In this document: positions 1 to 10,336 of the stretch, in pieces
Position numbering within the stretch: position 1 is the first letter of the stretch
How the letters are laid out: every line of letters starts with the position of its first letter
Virus record (IMG/VR): IMGVR_UViG_3300030117_007386
Location: 1-40,453 of that record
Direction: 5' to 3' (one strand)
Length of the DNA stretch: 40,453 bases
Source of the DNA: a virus
Made by a program: the position numbers and the translations under genes
Notes under the pieces: model-generated
The model's input: only the letters and a program-made list of their open reading frames with translations
The model's database searches: none
Told to the model about the DNA's origin: nothing

Positions 1-1000
1 CAGTACCCCCAAGTGTGATGGCATCGGCTTCCAGTGTGCCGTGAAAGTGCCCGTCCTTGAACTGCTTGCTAGATGACCCAAGGTCAACATCTGCGTCTGT
101 TACAGGCTCAAGCACACCGTCTTTCAGAACAATCTGATCGGCAGCAGCAGCGCGGAAGATGATGTTGTTGTCCGTACCAAAGTCAATGTCGTTGTCAGCA
201 TCACGGCCGATCACCAAACTTGCGTTCAATACTGAAGTGATGCCTGTCTGGTCTGCATCTACAGTAAATGTCAGATCGTATGGGTCTGCATCAGTACCGT
301 TATCAGTGTCTGTCCAGTTGGTCGTGATACCTGAACCAATGAACTTTACTTCCTTGCCGTTGGATACTGTGACTTCATCCCCGCTGCTATCCTCAAGAAT
401 CCAGTTGTCCATATTACCGGAACCGGACGTCTGAGAATCAACGTAGGCTTTGATGCTTTGCTGCGTGGCCAGAGCAGTTGCACTGTTGCTCGTCATATTG
501 TCTTCGTCATTGATCGCGGTAACTGTGGCGCCGCTAGCAAGAGTCAGACTGGTGTTTGCTGTGATCCCGCCGCCATCTGCAATCGTGATTGCGTCGTCGC
601 CATCGGTAAACGAAACCTTGGCTGTTTTGATTTCACCGGTTGTTGAAATATCACCAGAAGAAGTGATGGCTCCTGTTTTTATCGCAGCATCGGTAAGAGA
701 TAAATCACCGGTTGTCGCGCCCGTAAACGAACCAGTCCCGACCGTGACCTTATCTTCACTTTCGTCCCACCCAATAAATACGTTGGTGTCGCTACCACGC
801 TCAATAACAATCCCCGCATCGCCTGAAGCTGAACCTGTTACGCCGTTACCCAACTCAATAATCTTATCCGTCAACACACTATTTGTTGTTGAAACTGTGG
901 TCGTCGTTCCGGTCACAGTCAAGTCACCCTCAACAGTGACATTACCACTAGCGTCTTGTTTTAGAACGTTACTAAAAAGACTGCCGACAAGATTAGACAT
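1..1000 (-). CDS. Tail fibre-like structural protein, 3' end outside window
   Basis: An open frame runs leftwards from an ATG at 1000 and is still open at base 1, giving 333 residues of an incomplete protein. It begins MSNLVGSLFSNVLKQDASGN and is rich in Thr, Ser, Gly, Asp and Val with short beta-type repeats such as GDLTVTG and ADGGGITANTSLTL. It also contains the stretch LATQQSIKAYVDSQ and, near the cut end, DVDLGSSSKQFKDGHFHGTL. I recall these phrases from tail fibre and appendage proteins of marine phages; the role in receptor binding or fibre shaft is inferred. The start is supported by a GGAG site about 7 bases upstream lying inside the last codons of the preceding gene. The ATG shares one base with that gene's stop (TAATG), so translation is probably coupled. 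Confidence 0.8.
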   Translation of the reverse strand, partial: MSNLVGSLFSNVLKQDASGNVTVEGDLTVTGTTTTVSTTNSVLTDKIIELGNGVTGSASGDAGIVIERGSDTNVFIGWDESEDKVTVGTGSFTGATTGDLSLTDAAIKTGAITSSGDISTTGEIKTAKVSFTDGDDAITIADGGGITANTSLTLASGATVTAINDEDNMTSNSATALATQQSIKAYVDSQTSGSGNMDNWILEDSSGDEVTVSNGKEVKFIGSGITTNWTDTDNGTDADPYDLTFTVDADQTGITSVLNASLVIGRDADNDIDFGTDNNIIFRAAAADQIVLKDGVLEPVTDADVDLGSSSKQFKDGHFHGTLEADAITLGGT

Positions 1001-1431
1001 TACGATCTCCAATTAAGGTGTACATTTGTAACCGTCGTAGCAGCACTTGCTTTTGCAACCAAATACAATGTACCACTTGTTGTATTTGAGACTGTGGTGT
1101 CAAAATGATAATCTTTCCCAATCGTATACGAAACACCGCCCGTTGTCGCCCCTCCAGCAACGCTCATGGTAACCGTTTGGGTTGCATCAGCCGCTTCAAT
1201 TGTGACAGGAACCTTTCCTGCTGAATCGCGGGCGAGGAAAATAGTAACCGTGTCCGACGATGCAACATCAGCAAGTTCAAGTTCAATCGAATCAAGAAAA
1301 CAATCGTCAGGAACACTGGTCGATTTTTTGTTTGACGCCAAACCAGTCAAAGCAATTACGGAATAACTTGTGGTTAGCGATGCCGACGTAAGTATCGTGG
1401 AATACCCGAACTTTGTAAACTGCCTAATCAT
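1000..1431 (-). CDS. Small beta-rich virion protein, unknown
   Basis: This 143-residue protein starts MIRQFTKFGYSTIL. It is dominated by Thr, Ser, Val and Ala in alternating patterns typical of beta-sandwich structural proteins, and has no Cys cluster or enzyme motif; the stretch VTIFLARDSAGKVPVTIEAA looks like consecutive strands. A GGGAG site sits about 7 bases before the ATG. It lies between the giant ejection-type protein and the fibre gene and overlaps the fibre gene by one base. The context suggests a minor tail or fibre-associated component. I do not recognise a named family. Confidence 0.7.
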   Translation of the reverse strand: MIRQFTKFGYSTILTSASLTTSYSVIALTGLASNKKSTSVPDDCFLDSIELELADVASSDTVTIFLARDSAGKVPVTIEAADATQTVTMSVAGGATTGGVSYTIGKDYHFDTTVSNTTSGTLYLVAKASAATTVTNVHLNWRS

Positions 1432-1472
1432 TTAAAACTCCCAACACAAACTGCGTATAGTGTAACACCTTT

Positions 1473-4400
1473 TTACTCCAGATCGATCTCCATGTCACCT
1501 GGATCAGACTTTTTCAATTTTTCCTGAATATCTTTTGCCTCTTCAAGCCGCTCGTCTGTTTCATCCGATTCGTATTTTGACGTGTCAACATACCTCGCAC
1601 GGCCCCGCTCTTTGAATTCTTGGAATGTGCCCTGGGCTTCCTTCTCACGCTCATAAGCCTCACCCGCTGCAGTTTTTCTTGGGTTTACGTCACGAACGTC
1701 CATGATTCCAAGGGTTCTCATCCATTTTTGAAAATCACCGCGAGCACCAGCTAACTCTTCTGCTGGCGTTTCCTCCATCTTTTTCATATAACCGTTCAGT
1801 TCATCAAATGGTGAGTGCTTCAAAAACATAGCAGGCAAACCACCGCTAATGTAATAACGTTTGGTCGGGGCTAAAACTCCGCCGCGCAAATACGGGTCTT
1901 CGGGCGGAACTTTAATTTTACCCGACCGATAGTCTTCCATAGCTTCTGAATACTGCATTTTTTTCGCTAATGGATCTTCCTTAGGATCAACTGCAAGAAT
2001 CTCAAATCCGCGCGAATCCAATAATTTAGCCAGTGGTGCCGCAATTCGATACGGTGCGGCTGATTTATTTAGATCAACTGCAGCAGCTAAATCGGCTGCA
2101 AGCAACGCTCTTTCAGGCTGAATAAGTTCCAACAAAGGATAGGCAACAGTAAACAAGTCGCTGCCGTCATCCTCATTTAAAATATACTCCGGTCCAATTG
2201 TCCGCATATTATCCATAATTTGGAAGATTGCTGACGTTGTAAGAACTGTATGGTTTGCGGCTGCTTTGTAACTTTGTTCCGGTATTAGAAACGTACTAAA
2301 CGTTCTATTGGGATCGCTAACCGAAAGTAACGCATGGAATGTCTTATTCGCCTCATTCATGGCGTATGGAACTTTAATCGCGTCACGAGTCAAATCGAAT
2401 CGAGCCATAGATGATCTCGACGGTTTCTCTACGTAAAAACGGTTGAACACACCCCGGTACTTTTTCATCTTGTTGCGTAGCTTAAGACCTTCAGAATCTA
2501 TTTCGTACCAACGACCATCTTCAAATATTGTACTTCGACCAGAAAACGCAAGCTGAATTTGACGTTTCAGCGGTTCAGGGATTTGAGCAATTGGCACACC
2601 ATATTCTTCGAACAAAGCATTTTTGAGTCCTTCATACGCATCACGCTCAGTGTCATTCATTTGGTCAACGTTAAACCCAAGAGGATCTACCATGTCTTCG
2701 TACAACATTTCAGACATAAAATCTGTGCCTTTCGAATATGACCGATTCAAAACACCGAGTCGGTAGGCGCCACGAGGACTAAAGACAACATCGAGTAGTT
2801 GACGATTGGCGTTCTTTTGGAACGCCCAGAAGGGGAAAAAGACACTGATGAGCCAGTGTCTGTCTGCTTTTGACATGGACCCAGCGTAGTCATACAAAGC
2901 GTCAATGCTAAGACGTGCCGCCTTGCGTGGGTCAACACCCATTTCGACAAGGGTCAGCATCGCGCCAAAACGTTCGCGCTCACTCCAACCTTCCGCCATG
3001 TCCTCGGCGATCTTAACCATATCGCGCGCAGTCGGTGCGCCAGGAATCTTCATTAATCCTGTGCGTTTCTGCATGTCAGAAATAAACATGTCGCCTACCT
3101 GGCGAATTTTTGTACCCAATTCAGCCGTATCAAAAGACGCGGCCAGCCCTTCCTCAACACCAATTCTACGCAGGTCGGCGTATGAATAAGCGACACCATC
3201 GACCATAAGGCTTCCTGGTCGACCCTCGAGTAGATCGTTCAAGTCTCCGCGCCATTTGGATGATCGAGTTAAACTCGCAGCCAAGCTTGCGCCCGCATCA
3301 CCCATGCTCGTAAGTTTTGATCTCAGTATCTCACCCGCTTCATTCTTTCCGGCTTTTTGAATACCTAAAAGAGCGGTTTGTATCGCAGGGTTCGCCGCAA
3401 AAGTTTGCGGGATAACTCTCATTGTAGACACAAGTGCTGGACGGAACCCTACAATTTGGCTCATTTGGTTAAAGTGATCCATCGTGTTCATCCAGAAATA
3501 TCTGGATTTCAACAAGAAATGACCTCGAACCATTCGGGTTTTCAGGTAGCGAGCCGTCCAAGCCATAGCTAATTGTTGTGTCGTCTCAGCCTCGCGAATA
3601 CCCTTACCGATTGCTTCAAAAAGATCCCCACCTTCAATCTTTATTGTGGGATCAGTTGCTTGCTCCAGCGCCATCGCAAGTTTTTGTCGCGCCATTTTGG
3701 GTACGTAAAAATCTAAACCCTCTAATGTTGCGGCTTCTAAAAAATTAGGATTGTAGCCATGCACCTGAAATATTTGCTGCACGCGTGCAAAGTCTTCAGG
3801 GTCGTCAATTGCCTCACCCATAATCCATTTCTTAAAGTTGGTGGCGTCTTTCGCGTCCACGACCAAGCCGAGATCAGCCCACTCCAATCGAGCCTTCATT
3901 GCTTGGCCGTGACCGGCGATTAAACAAGTAACTCTATTCGCCACTGGAGCATCTTTGATGCCCTTAGCCTTAAAAGCACTGCTAATATCTGTATAAAGTT
4001 TCTCGAACTGCAGGACTGAATTGTTTGACAAACCCTCTTTCGCAGCCACGTTACCGGTGATTTCAAAAATACTTTTGAGCACTTTGGCATGAGAGGGCTC
4101 GATTAATCCTTTTTCAGTAAGACCTGTTGCCTTGAATATGTCAGACAACAGCATGCTACCCGAAGGATTAAATACTAAATCCCTAAAAGCTTTTTCAAAT
4201 GCTTCCTGTTCTTTCTCACCGAAGGGAAGCTTGTCGCCGATCTTTTGGTCCAGCTTTTCCTGCAGAAGCATAATCTGCTTAAACCTTTCTGTATTTTCTG
4301 CACCCTGAAAGTTCGCAATATATTTTTGAAGCGACTCAACCGAAGCACCCATCATATCGTGACCAGCACTTAAAACGTTCCGACCAGATTTAAACTTTAC

Positions 4401-7400
4401 TGATGGACTTCCCGTAATGTACTGAACAAGTTTATCGCGTACACCCTCACTAATTAGAGTGACGGTTTCACCAACACTTTGTTGCGTGATCCTAACTCCA
4501 GCACGAATGCTATCCCGAATAGCAGGCGGTAAACCTCTCATATCTTCGATTGCATCACCACCGAGATAAATGAATCGGGCCGCTTTTGCCAACGGCTTTG
4601 ACTCTTTCACGTATTGATCTACCAATTGCGAGGGAGTCAATTCTTTGATGGCGCTAACCTGACTTTCCAAAGCAATTTTTTTAGTCGCAGGATTGTCTAT
4701 GAATTCTTGTTTTCGGGCAAACGCATGGGCACCATCAGCCCATTCTTGCAGCGTGTATGATGCTTGGGCCTTTTTGGTTCTTAAACCGCCCAAAGAAACT
4801 GGTCCTGGCAACTCAATCCTGACCTCTTTGGTTAAGTCTTTACTTTTTTCCTCGTATGCTTTGAGAACTTTCTTTTTAAGTTCTTTTACTGATATCGGAT
4901 AGCCCATCCGATCGGCGCGCTGAGATACTTGCAAAAGATATTTTTGCTGTGTGTTTGTCGGTAGGTCATCGATCAACGCACGACGAATTGCTTTAAATAG
5001 GTTTGGTGCGCCAGTATACCGAGGCTTTTGTCCGTACAAGAGATTGCCGAATACCTCTTCAATCTCAGACGACGGCGTAAATCGTGCGCCATCAGCTTGA
5101 GCCTTTTTAGCTGAAAAGAAACTCTCAACCACAAAGTCCCGAACTTTTTCAAACGTTGACCGTAAATCCTCAACTGGTGGTGGCGCATCCTTCACAAAAG
5201 CTGCAAAAGCCTTAGCAAAAGCTTGCTCTGCTTGCTCAACAACTTCGGGGTTATCGGCTATAAATGCAGAACCCTTTGCCTGTACTTTAATGCCTTTCGA
5301 AGACAACCAAGAAACAACCTTACCCATTTCGTCTGCGTTTAGATCACGTCGGGCAATACGGTTAATTTGAAGCATTAAGTTTTCAACTGTCGTCGCCTCT
5401 TCCATCACACGAACAATCGTCTGCGTATCAGCAATAAACCGTGATGGCTGCACGGCCTCATCAGCTTTAGCCAAGTCAGTAAACTCCGGTTTTTTCGTCG
5501 CTAAGATTTCATCGGGTAACTTTGCCAAATCGTCTTTTGAAATAACGTAACGATGCGAAATGCCTTTACCTTTGTCAACTCTAGCCAATCGGTCAAAGGG
5601 TATACCTTCGCTGTCTAAACGAGCGTAAATACGTTGGGCGTCTGCGGACGGATTTACGTCACTTGAAAAAGCCAATCCATCTTTTTTCGCTTTCTGTAAA
5701 GCAAGACGGTACAAGTTAGCGCCCAAGCCTCTACCCTTGAGATTTTCCGGTAGCGCCACAGATTTAACTACGAGTGCGCCGCCTGAGACTTCAAACACCA
5801 TACCGGAAACAAAATCCATACCTTCCGTGTCAACAGAATCACGTATAGCTTTTGTCGTTAAAAGTTGATTGCCCAACTCTAATTTACGTATTTCAGGATC
5901 AGCTAAAACATCAGGAAACAAATCAATTGCTTCAGACACTAAATCAGCATCGGCGCCAGTATCAGCCCCAACAGTCGGTCTACGCTGTAACTTAGGAATT
6001 AAACTTGAAAATCCACGAGTCGGATCAGCATAAATATCTGCAAGACTCTCACCTGTTTTATCGTGAATGTTCTTCAACATTGTGTCTAAGTGCCGCGTAA
6101 TATGCATTGCTGTATCGCCACGCATAGCGGGAAGGGCATCTTCAAGTTGAGCGCGGAACGCCAAAGCAACAGGAGACAGTTTGTCCGTGCCAATTTCCTC
6201 GTATTTGTTTGCAACGCTTTGAATTACAGGGGCGACATCAATTTTAGACTGCTTCGCAAAAGTCGAACGTACAAGCGCATGCGCCGCGCCTCGAGACTCG
6301 ACCACACCAGCCAATGAGTTTGTCACGTCGACAACAGCTTGATTTAAATCAGCTTCGCTAACTGACTTTACTGTTTGCCGCGCTAAGTTCTGCGCCGCAA
6401 CACTTTGTTTATTTATCGTTTCATCCAAAGAATCCATTATGGTTTTCTTGAGTTTCTTTTCTCCTTTTGGAAACTTCGAGACAAACTCATTGAGACGACC
6501 CTTGAATTCTGTGGGGTTTTGAACCAACAACCTTGATGCTTCAGTGCTTCTCAAAAATGTGAACGTGCTTTGAATTAAATCCGTTACTTGAGCCGTTTGC
6601 TCTTCTGTTTGTACGGTTTTAAATCCTCGCTTGCTAAGCTGTTTGCCCAAAGCTTCAGTAATCGGACTTATGTTTTCGTTGTAAACTTTTCGTGCCCAAG
6701 CGCCCGCAGTATCTTTGTTTTGAACTTTTTTCGTCAGTTCAATCAAGCCATCAATTTTTGGTACAACATCAAAAAACTGTTCGTACCCCACCAACTGTGA
6801 TTCGGCTTCGCCTCGGGCAAGAACACGGCCGACAGCCGGATGAACGTAGTCTTGGCGCAAACCAAAATCAGAAAACCCAAGAACTTCGTCTAGCTTGTCA
6901 CTGCCAGAGCCTCTCAACAAAGGCACTTCACGGGCGATCTCGCGGGAAACAACTTCATCGGTGCGGTCCACAGACCTCGCCATTTCAGGTATGTCTCTAC
7001 GGACGGGCTTCTCGGCATCCTGCGCCAGTCGAGCAGAATCCTTCGCTTGCTCTAAAAGTTTGCGGGCGTCACCATAATTACCTGCAGCAATGTCATTTGC
7101 GGCTCGATTGATCAAAACTTGAGTGTTAATCATTTCAGTCGCCGCTGTGCCCAAAAGGTCTAAGCCCTCCGAAACGCTAAGCACCGGGTCACCACCAGCC
7201 GCACGTTTAAGTTTGGTGATGCGGGTGTTGACGGCAGGAGCAAATTTTGCAGCCAGCTCCTTTGCTGTAGCACCGGCCTTAGCCAACCCAAGCGTTGGGT
7301 CCGGTGCCAAAATGTCAATCATCAAACCGCTCAAACCATAAACAAGTGCCTTCGTGTCGCTGCTCCTGGCGCCCTCGCTTGATAACATTAGCTTAGTAAA

Positions 7401-9260
7401 ATCTTTGGCTTCCTTTACACCTTCAATCGAGCCTTCCTTCAAAGCCTCAATAAACGACTCACCTTCTGGTCCACGCAACACCCGCTCTGCTCCGCCAGCG
7501 CCGACGCTCAGAAAAATGTTTAGTTTGTTGAACAGCGAATCTAAGTGGCCTTCCGCCCGGTAGACGGGAACACCTTTTTGATCTAAACCAATTAGTTGGA
7601 CGCGATTGCGGCTCGCCGCTTCAAACAAACGTGGCAAGTAAGCGCCATCTGGACCCAAACGCTCTTCTTGCATGTAGTTATCGGGGTCCATAAACTCGTA
7701 CGATACAAACGCAGGAACACCTAGCTTTCCGGTAGTCAGATACATTGCTACCTGTCGCACGTTGCCTTTAATAATGTCTTGTCGAATCTTGTACTCTTTT
7801 GAGTCTTCAGACATTGATTTCGCTAAAAAAGCTTCCTTGGTCAGACCCAACTTTTTCGCGATGATTCCGACGTCATACTCAACCCCCGTCTTCATCAATT
7901 CTTGAAAGGCACTATCTGAAAACGTTTCCCGAATGCTGTCAGCCGAGTCTTCACTAAACTGAGCAAGCTTATTGGCAATGAGTTTTGCACGTTCTTTCTG
8001 TGCTGGATCAGATACAGCGTCGGGATCAGTTAACTGACGTACCGTTTGATTAAACGTATTGTGTGCGGCGGTGCCTGGTGCCGCGATCTCGTTTAAAACA
8101 TTGCCGTCCTTCGCCTCTTTGTCGGTCATCAAACGATATTTAGATCGTGCATCACGCTGCATCATTTCTAAAATTTCAGCGCGTTTCTCAAATTCAATCT
8201 GGTCTCGAGCAGTTGTTGCCGGCGTCTGCTTTGCCGCCTGATCCAACAGCCGATTAGCTTGGCCTAAATAAGCTTGTCGGCCCTTAACATCACCAGGCTT
8301 TCGTGCAGGTTTCTCGAACTGAAGCATAAATTGTTTTGTAAGTTCGTTCGCATCAACGTTTTTGTCCCGAAAAACAGCTAAGTTATCTCGAGTGTTAACT
8401 GCCTCAATAATCTTTTCCATTTGAAATCGCGGATCTTGAAGCTGCTCTACAGTAAAGTTTCGACCCTCACCCGAACCCGCACGATTAAACTGCCACACAC
8501 CGTGGGAGTCTTCGCCACCAGCCTGATTTTTACCAAACGGGTCAAGACGGCTTTCCGCAATACCATTGGCAAGAATCGCAGCCATTTGAGGTTTGGTGAA
8601 TCCAGCTTCCGTACCCATTTCGTAAACAATCTTTGCAACTTCTGCCTGTCGTTTAGATGGGTCTCGGATTTTTTTAAAGTCGATTGGCTTTGTAGCTTTA
8701 GTTAGATCACTTGACTTGAATTTATCTAACTCAGCCTTTGTAACGTTAATTTTCTTTTCGCCCGAAATAACTCTGGCTTTCCCAATATCAGCAATTTGCT
8801 GCTTTCGAAAATCAACCCGATACTTGGTCCTGATGTCTTTTATTCCTGACTTACGTTCAGAAAGAGGTTTTAAGGACACCATGCCATCAGACTCTAAACC
8901 CTTAAGTACTTTATTAGGATCTTGACCCTGACGCCCCACTTTTTCGATTAACTCTCCAACCTCAAAACCTTGATTGATTGCCGCCTTAAAAAACTGTTCT
9001 TCTGTTAAACCTAAACGGTTGCTATGCTTTTTTACAATTGTGGGAAGGGAAAGAAAAACATTTTCTGCACCCTCAAAAGAACCAGGACCAAACGCAACGT
9101 CACGCTCAGACTTGACAAAATCAGCCAATTCACGAACCCGAAGATCGACACTAACAGAATCAATTTCCGAATTTTCTTTCTCTTCGAGCGATGAATTACC
9201 AACAACAGGCGTTATCGTTGACTTCGGCTCGGACTCAACTACCTGTTTATCTTGGGCCAC
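1473..9260 (-). CDS. Giant virion protein with lysozyme-like and acetyltransferase-like domains (likely DNA-ejection protein)
   Basis: At 2595 residues this is by far the largest protein here. Residues about 205-330 resemble a phage tail lysozyme/transglycosylase fold: AAILANGIAESRLDPFG places a candidate catalytic Glu near 236, followed by a GVWQFN motif near 254-259. Such domains cut peptidoglycan so the ejection apparatus can cross the cell wall. Residues about 1135-1240 look like a GNAT acetyltransferase-type module, with GRGLGANLYRLAL near 1176-1188 as the acetyl-CoA loop and helix. Near residues 2115-2165 is the sequence DYAGSMSKADRHW then FFPFWAFQKNANRQ, a style I recall from large internal phage proteins. 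Most of the rest is helical and charged. The start is GTG, chosen because a GAGGTG site lies about 5 bases upstream. Size and position suggest an internal or ejected protein of the T7 gp16 kind, though sequence identity with it is not visible. Confidence 0.8.
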   Translation of the reverse strand: MAQDKQVVESEPKSTITPVVGNSSLEEKENSEIDSVSVDLRVRELADFVKSERDVAFGPGSFEGAENVFLSLPTIVKKHSNRLGLTEEQFFKAAINQGFEVGELIEKVGRQGQDPNKVLKGLESDGMVSLKPLSERKSGIKDIRTKYRVDFRKQQIADIGKARVISGEKKINVTKAELDKFKSSDLTKATKPIDFKKIRDPSKRQAEVAKIVYEMGTEAGFTKPQMAAILANGIAESRLDPFGKNQAGGEDSHGVWQFNRAGSGEGRNFTVEQLQDPRFQMEKIIEAVNTRDNLAVFRDKNVDANELTKQFMLQFEKPARKPGDVKGRQAYLGQANRLLDQAAKQTPATTARDQIEFEKRAEILEMMQRDARSKYRLMTDKEAKDGNVLNEIAAPGTAAHNTFNQTVRQLTDPDAVSDPAQKERAKLIANKLAQFSEDSADSIRETFSDSAFQELMKTGVEYDVGIIAKKLGLTKEAFLAKSMSEDSKEYKIRQDIIKGNVRQVAMYLTTGKLGVPAFVSYEFMDPDNYMQEERLGPDGAYLPRLFEAASRNRVQLIGLDQKGVPVYRAEGHLDSLFNKLNIFLSVGAGGAERVLRGPEGESFIEALKEGSIEGVKEAKDFTKLMLSSEGARSSDTKALVYGLSGLMIDILAPDPTLGLAKAGATAKELAAKFAPAVNTRITKLKRAAGGDPVLSVSEGLDLLGTAATEMINTQVLINRAANDIAAGNYGDARKLLEQAKDSARLAQDAEKPVRRDIPEMARSVDRTDEVVSREIAREVPLLRGSGSDKLDEVLGFSDFGLRQDYVHPAVGRVLARGEAESQLVGYEQFFDVVPKIDGLIELTKKVQNKDTAGAWARKVYNENISPITEALGKQLSKRGFKTVQTEEQTAQVTDLIQSTFTFLRSTEASRLLVQNPTEFKGRLNEFVSKFPKGEKKLKKTIMDSLDETINKQSVAAQNLARQTVKSVSEADLNQAVVDVTNSLAGVVESRGAAHALVRSTFAKQSKIDVAPVIQSVANKYEEIGTDKLSPVALAFRAQLEDALPAMRGDTAMHITRHLDTMLKNIHDKTGESLADIYADPTRGFSSLIPKLQRRPTVGADTGADADLVSEAIDLFPDVLADPEIRKLELGNQLLTTKAIRDSVDTEGMDFVSGMVFEVSGGALVVKSVALPENLKGRGLGANLYRLALQKAKKDGLAFSSDVNPSADAQRIYARLDSEGIPFDRLARVDKGKGISHRYVISKDDLAKLPDEILATKKPEFTDLAKADEAVQPSRFIADTQTIVRVMEEATTVENLMLQINRIARRDLNADEMGKVVSWLSSKGIKVQAKGSAFIADNPEVVEQAEQAFAKAFAAFVKDAPPPVEDLRSTFEKVRDFVVESFFSAKKAQADGARFTPSSEIEEVFGNLLYGQKPRYTGAPNLFKAIRRALIDDLPTNTQQKYLLQVSQRADRMGYPISVKELKKKVLKAYEEKSKDLTKEVRIELPGPVSLGGLRTKKAQASYTLQEWADGAHAFARKQEFIDNPATKKIALESQVSAIKELTPSQLVDQYVKESKPLAKAARFIYLGGDAIEDMRGLPPAIRDSIRAGVRITQQSVGETVTLISEGVRDKLVQYITGSPSVKFKSGRNVLSAGHDMMGASVESLQKYIANFQGAENTERFKQIMLLQEKLDQKIGDKLPFGEKEQEAFEKAFRDLVFNPSGSMLLSDIFKATGLTEKGLIEPSHAKVLKSIFEITGNVAAKEGLSNNSVLQFEKLYTDISSAFKAKGIKDAPVANRVTCLIAGHGQAMKARLEWADLGLVVDAKDATNFKKWIMGEAIDDPEDFARVQQIFQVHGYNPNFLEAATLEGLDFYVPKMARQKLAMALEQATDPTIKIEGGDLFEAIGKGIREAETTQQLAMAWTARYLKTRMVRGHFLLKSRYFWMNTMDHFNQMSQIVGFRPALVSTMRVIPQTFAANPAIQTALLGIQKAGKNEAGEILRSKLTSMGDAGASLAASLTRSSKWRGDLNDLLEGRPGSLMVDGVAYSYADLRRIGVEEGLAASFDTAELGTKIRQVGDMFISDMQKRTGLMKIPGAPTARDMVKIAEDMAEGWSERERFGAMLTLVEMGVDPRKAARLSIDALYDYAGSMSKADRHWLISVFFPFWAFQKNANRQLLDVVFSPRGAYRLGVLNRSYSKGTDFMSEMLYEDMVDPLGFNVDQMNDTERDAYEGLKNALFEEYGVPIAQIPEPLKRQIQLAFSGRSTIFEDGRWYEIDSEGLKLRNKMKKYRGVFNRFYVEKPSRSSMARFDLTRDAIKVPYAMNEANKTFHALLSVSDPNRTFSTFLIPEQSYKAAANHTVLTTSAIFQIMDNMRTIGPEYILNEDDGSDLFTVAYPLLELIQPERALLAADLAAAVDLNKSAAPYRIAAPLAKLLDSRGFEILAVDPKEDPLAKKMQYSEAMEDYRSGKIKVPPEDPYLRGGVLAPTKRYYISGGLPAMFLKHSPFDELNGYMKKMEETPAEELAGARGDFQKWMRTLGIMDVRDVNPRKTAAGEAYEREKEAQGTFQEFKERGRARYVDTSKYESDETDERLEEAKDIQEKLKKSDPGDMEIDLE

Positions 9261-9273
9261 AAATACACCTCAA

Positions 9274-10335
9274 CTATTCTTCAGCCGTAACATCTGAGCC
9301 CGAAGACCCTAATAATTTTTCGTAGTAAGCTGCAGCCATCCTCAATCGATTACGTTCTTGTTTTTTTGATTCAAAATCGTCAAAAATCGGTCGCGCAATA
9401 TTTTTTAAGCGTTTGATTTCTTGATCAATAACCATAGGGTCGAGGCTAATATAGTTGTCTGATTCGTCCCTTACTGCATTTTGAATTTGCCTATACAAAT
9501 TAACACGCTCAACACCAATTTTATTTTTGGCTATTTTTATCCCCGGTGACTTTCGTTGCTTTGTCAAATCAAACTGAATTGGTCGAGCCCCGTGAGCCGT
9601 AGTAAGGACATGTGCTGCACGCTCAAGTTCAGGGTCTTGCAAGTTTTTAATCTGTTCCGCCAACAATTCGGATCGAGCCTTAAGAGCAGGAAAATTATTT
9701 TCCAAATCAAATTCTTCGATTTTACGTGCAATTTTGTTTCCGGCTTCTGAAATCTGTTTTCGCGATTTTCCCTGAGGCATAAAAAGAACGCCTGGATTAC
9801 TCTGAAACTCTTCGTAGTCAGGTGGTGTTTCTTCACCTTCAGGCGTTACCAATTTACGTATTAGCGTTTCCCCTAAATAAGCTCCTGGGGAATACTCCGC
9901 CTGGGGACTCGGAACTCGAATGGTTTTACCCTTAAGCCTAAATTTACCTCGCTCTTTTTCATAAACGTCTCTAAGTTCCTGTCGTTTTTCGTCACCGCGT
10001 GTGTCTTTTTTGGCCTTTTGACCCCGCTGTATTACCGCTTTTTCCTCGGCAGTACCCGTATCCGCCGTTGCCAGTTCCTCTCGAGTAGGTAATCTTCGAC
10101 CCTCTTGAGATTCACTCGAATAATCAATCGCGTCTGAATCAATCGTCGTGTCAGTATCCTCGGTGCCAGTATCCTCGGTGCCAGTATCCTCGGTGCCAGT
10201 ATCCTCGGTAGCTGCAGCACTAGCAGCCCCGGCGCCAGCACCACCAGTAGCTGCAGCATTACTCGCAGCAGCATTACTCGCAGCAGAAGCTTTAGTTCCA
10301 ACCTGCTTTGATGCTTTCATCAAGATTTCGATCAT
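9274..10335 (-). CDS. Ala-rich and repeat-bearing 353-aa virion protein
   Basis: The N-terminus is low complexity: an Ala/Gly/Ser/Asn stretch (residues about 15-42) is followed by four copies of a TEDTG-type pentapeptide and then an acidic segment. The rest is charged and probably helical, with many Lys, Arg, Glu and Gln, for example near EQIKNLQDPELERAAHVLTT. There is no enzyme motif. It sits one base after the stop of the 1017-aa gene (TGACATG) with a GGGAGAG site inside that gene's end, so the two are likely coupled. It lies 13 bases before the giant ejection-type gene. By position it could be a smaller internal or ejection protein, comparable in role to the multi-protein ejectosome of podoviruses; that is inference. 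Confidence 0.7.
   Translation of the reverse strand: MIEILMKASKQVGTKASAASNAAASNAAATGGAGAGAASAAATEDTGTEDTGTEDTGTEDTDTTIDSDAIDYSSESQEGRRLPTREELATADTGTAEEKAVIQRGQKAKKDTRGDEKRQELRDVYEKERGKFRLKGKTIRVPSPQAEYSPGAYLGETLIRKLVTPEGEETPPDYEEFQSNPGVLFMPQGKSRKQISEAGNKIARKIEEFDLENNFPALKARSELLAEQIKNLQDPELERAAHVLTTAHGARPIQFDLTKQRKSPGIKIAKNKIGVERVNLYRQIQNAVRDESDNYISLDPMVIDQEIKRLKNIARPIFDDFESKKQERNRLRMAAAYYEKLLGSSGSDVTAEE
10151..10210. repeat. Four tandem 15-bp repeats
   Basis: Four consecutive units of CCAGTATCCTCGGTG (first unit starts with T, last ends in A) encode TEDTG-type pentapeptides on the minus strand. A second short pair, two copies of GCAGCATTACTCGCA, lies at 10253-10282 and encodes the Ala/Ser/Asn stretch. 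Nearly identical DNA in adjacent units points to recent slippage or recombination. Confidence 0.95.
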
Positions 10336-10336
10336 G

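Noticed and set aside
450-1016. 188-aa plus-strand frame opposite the tail fibre gene
   Set aside because: It runs antisense to a well-supported minus-strand gene with a ribosome site and structural protein style; no independent start signal.
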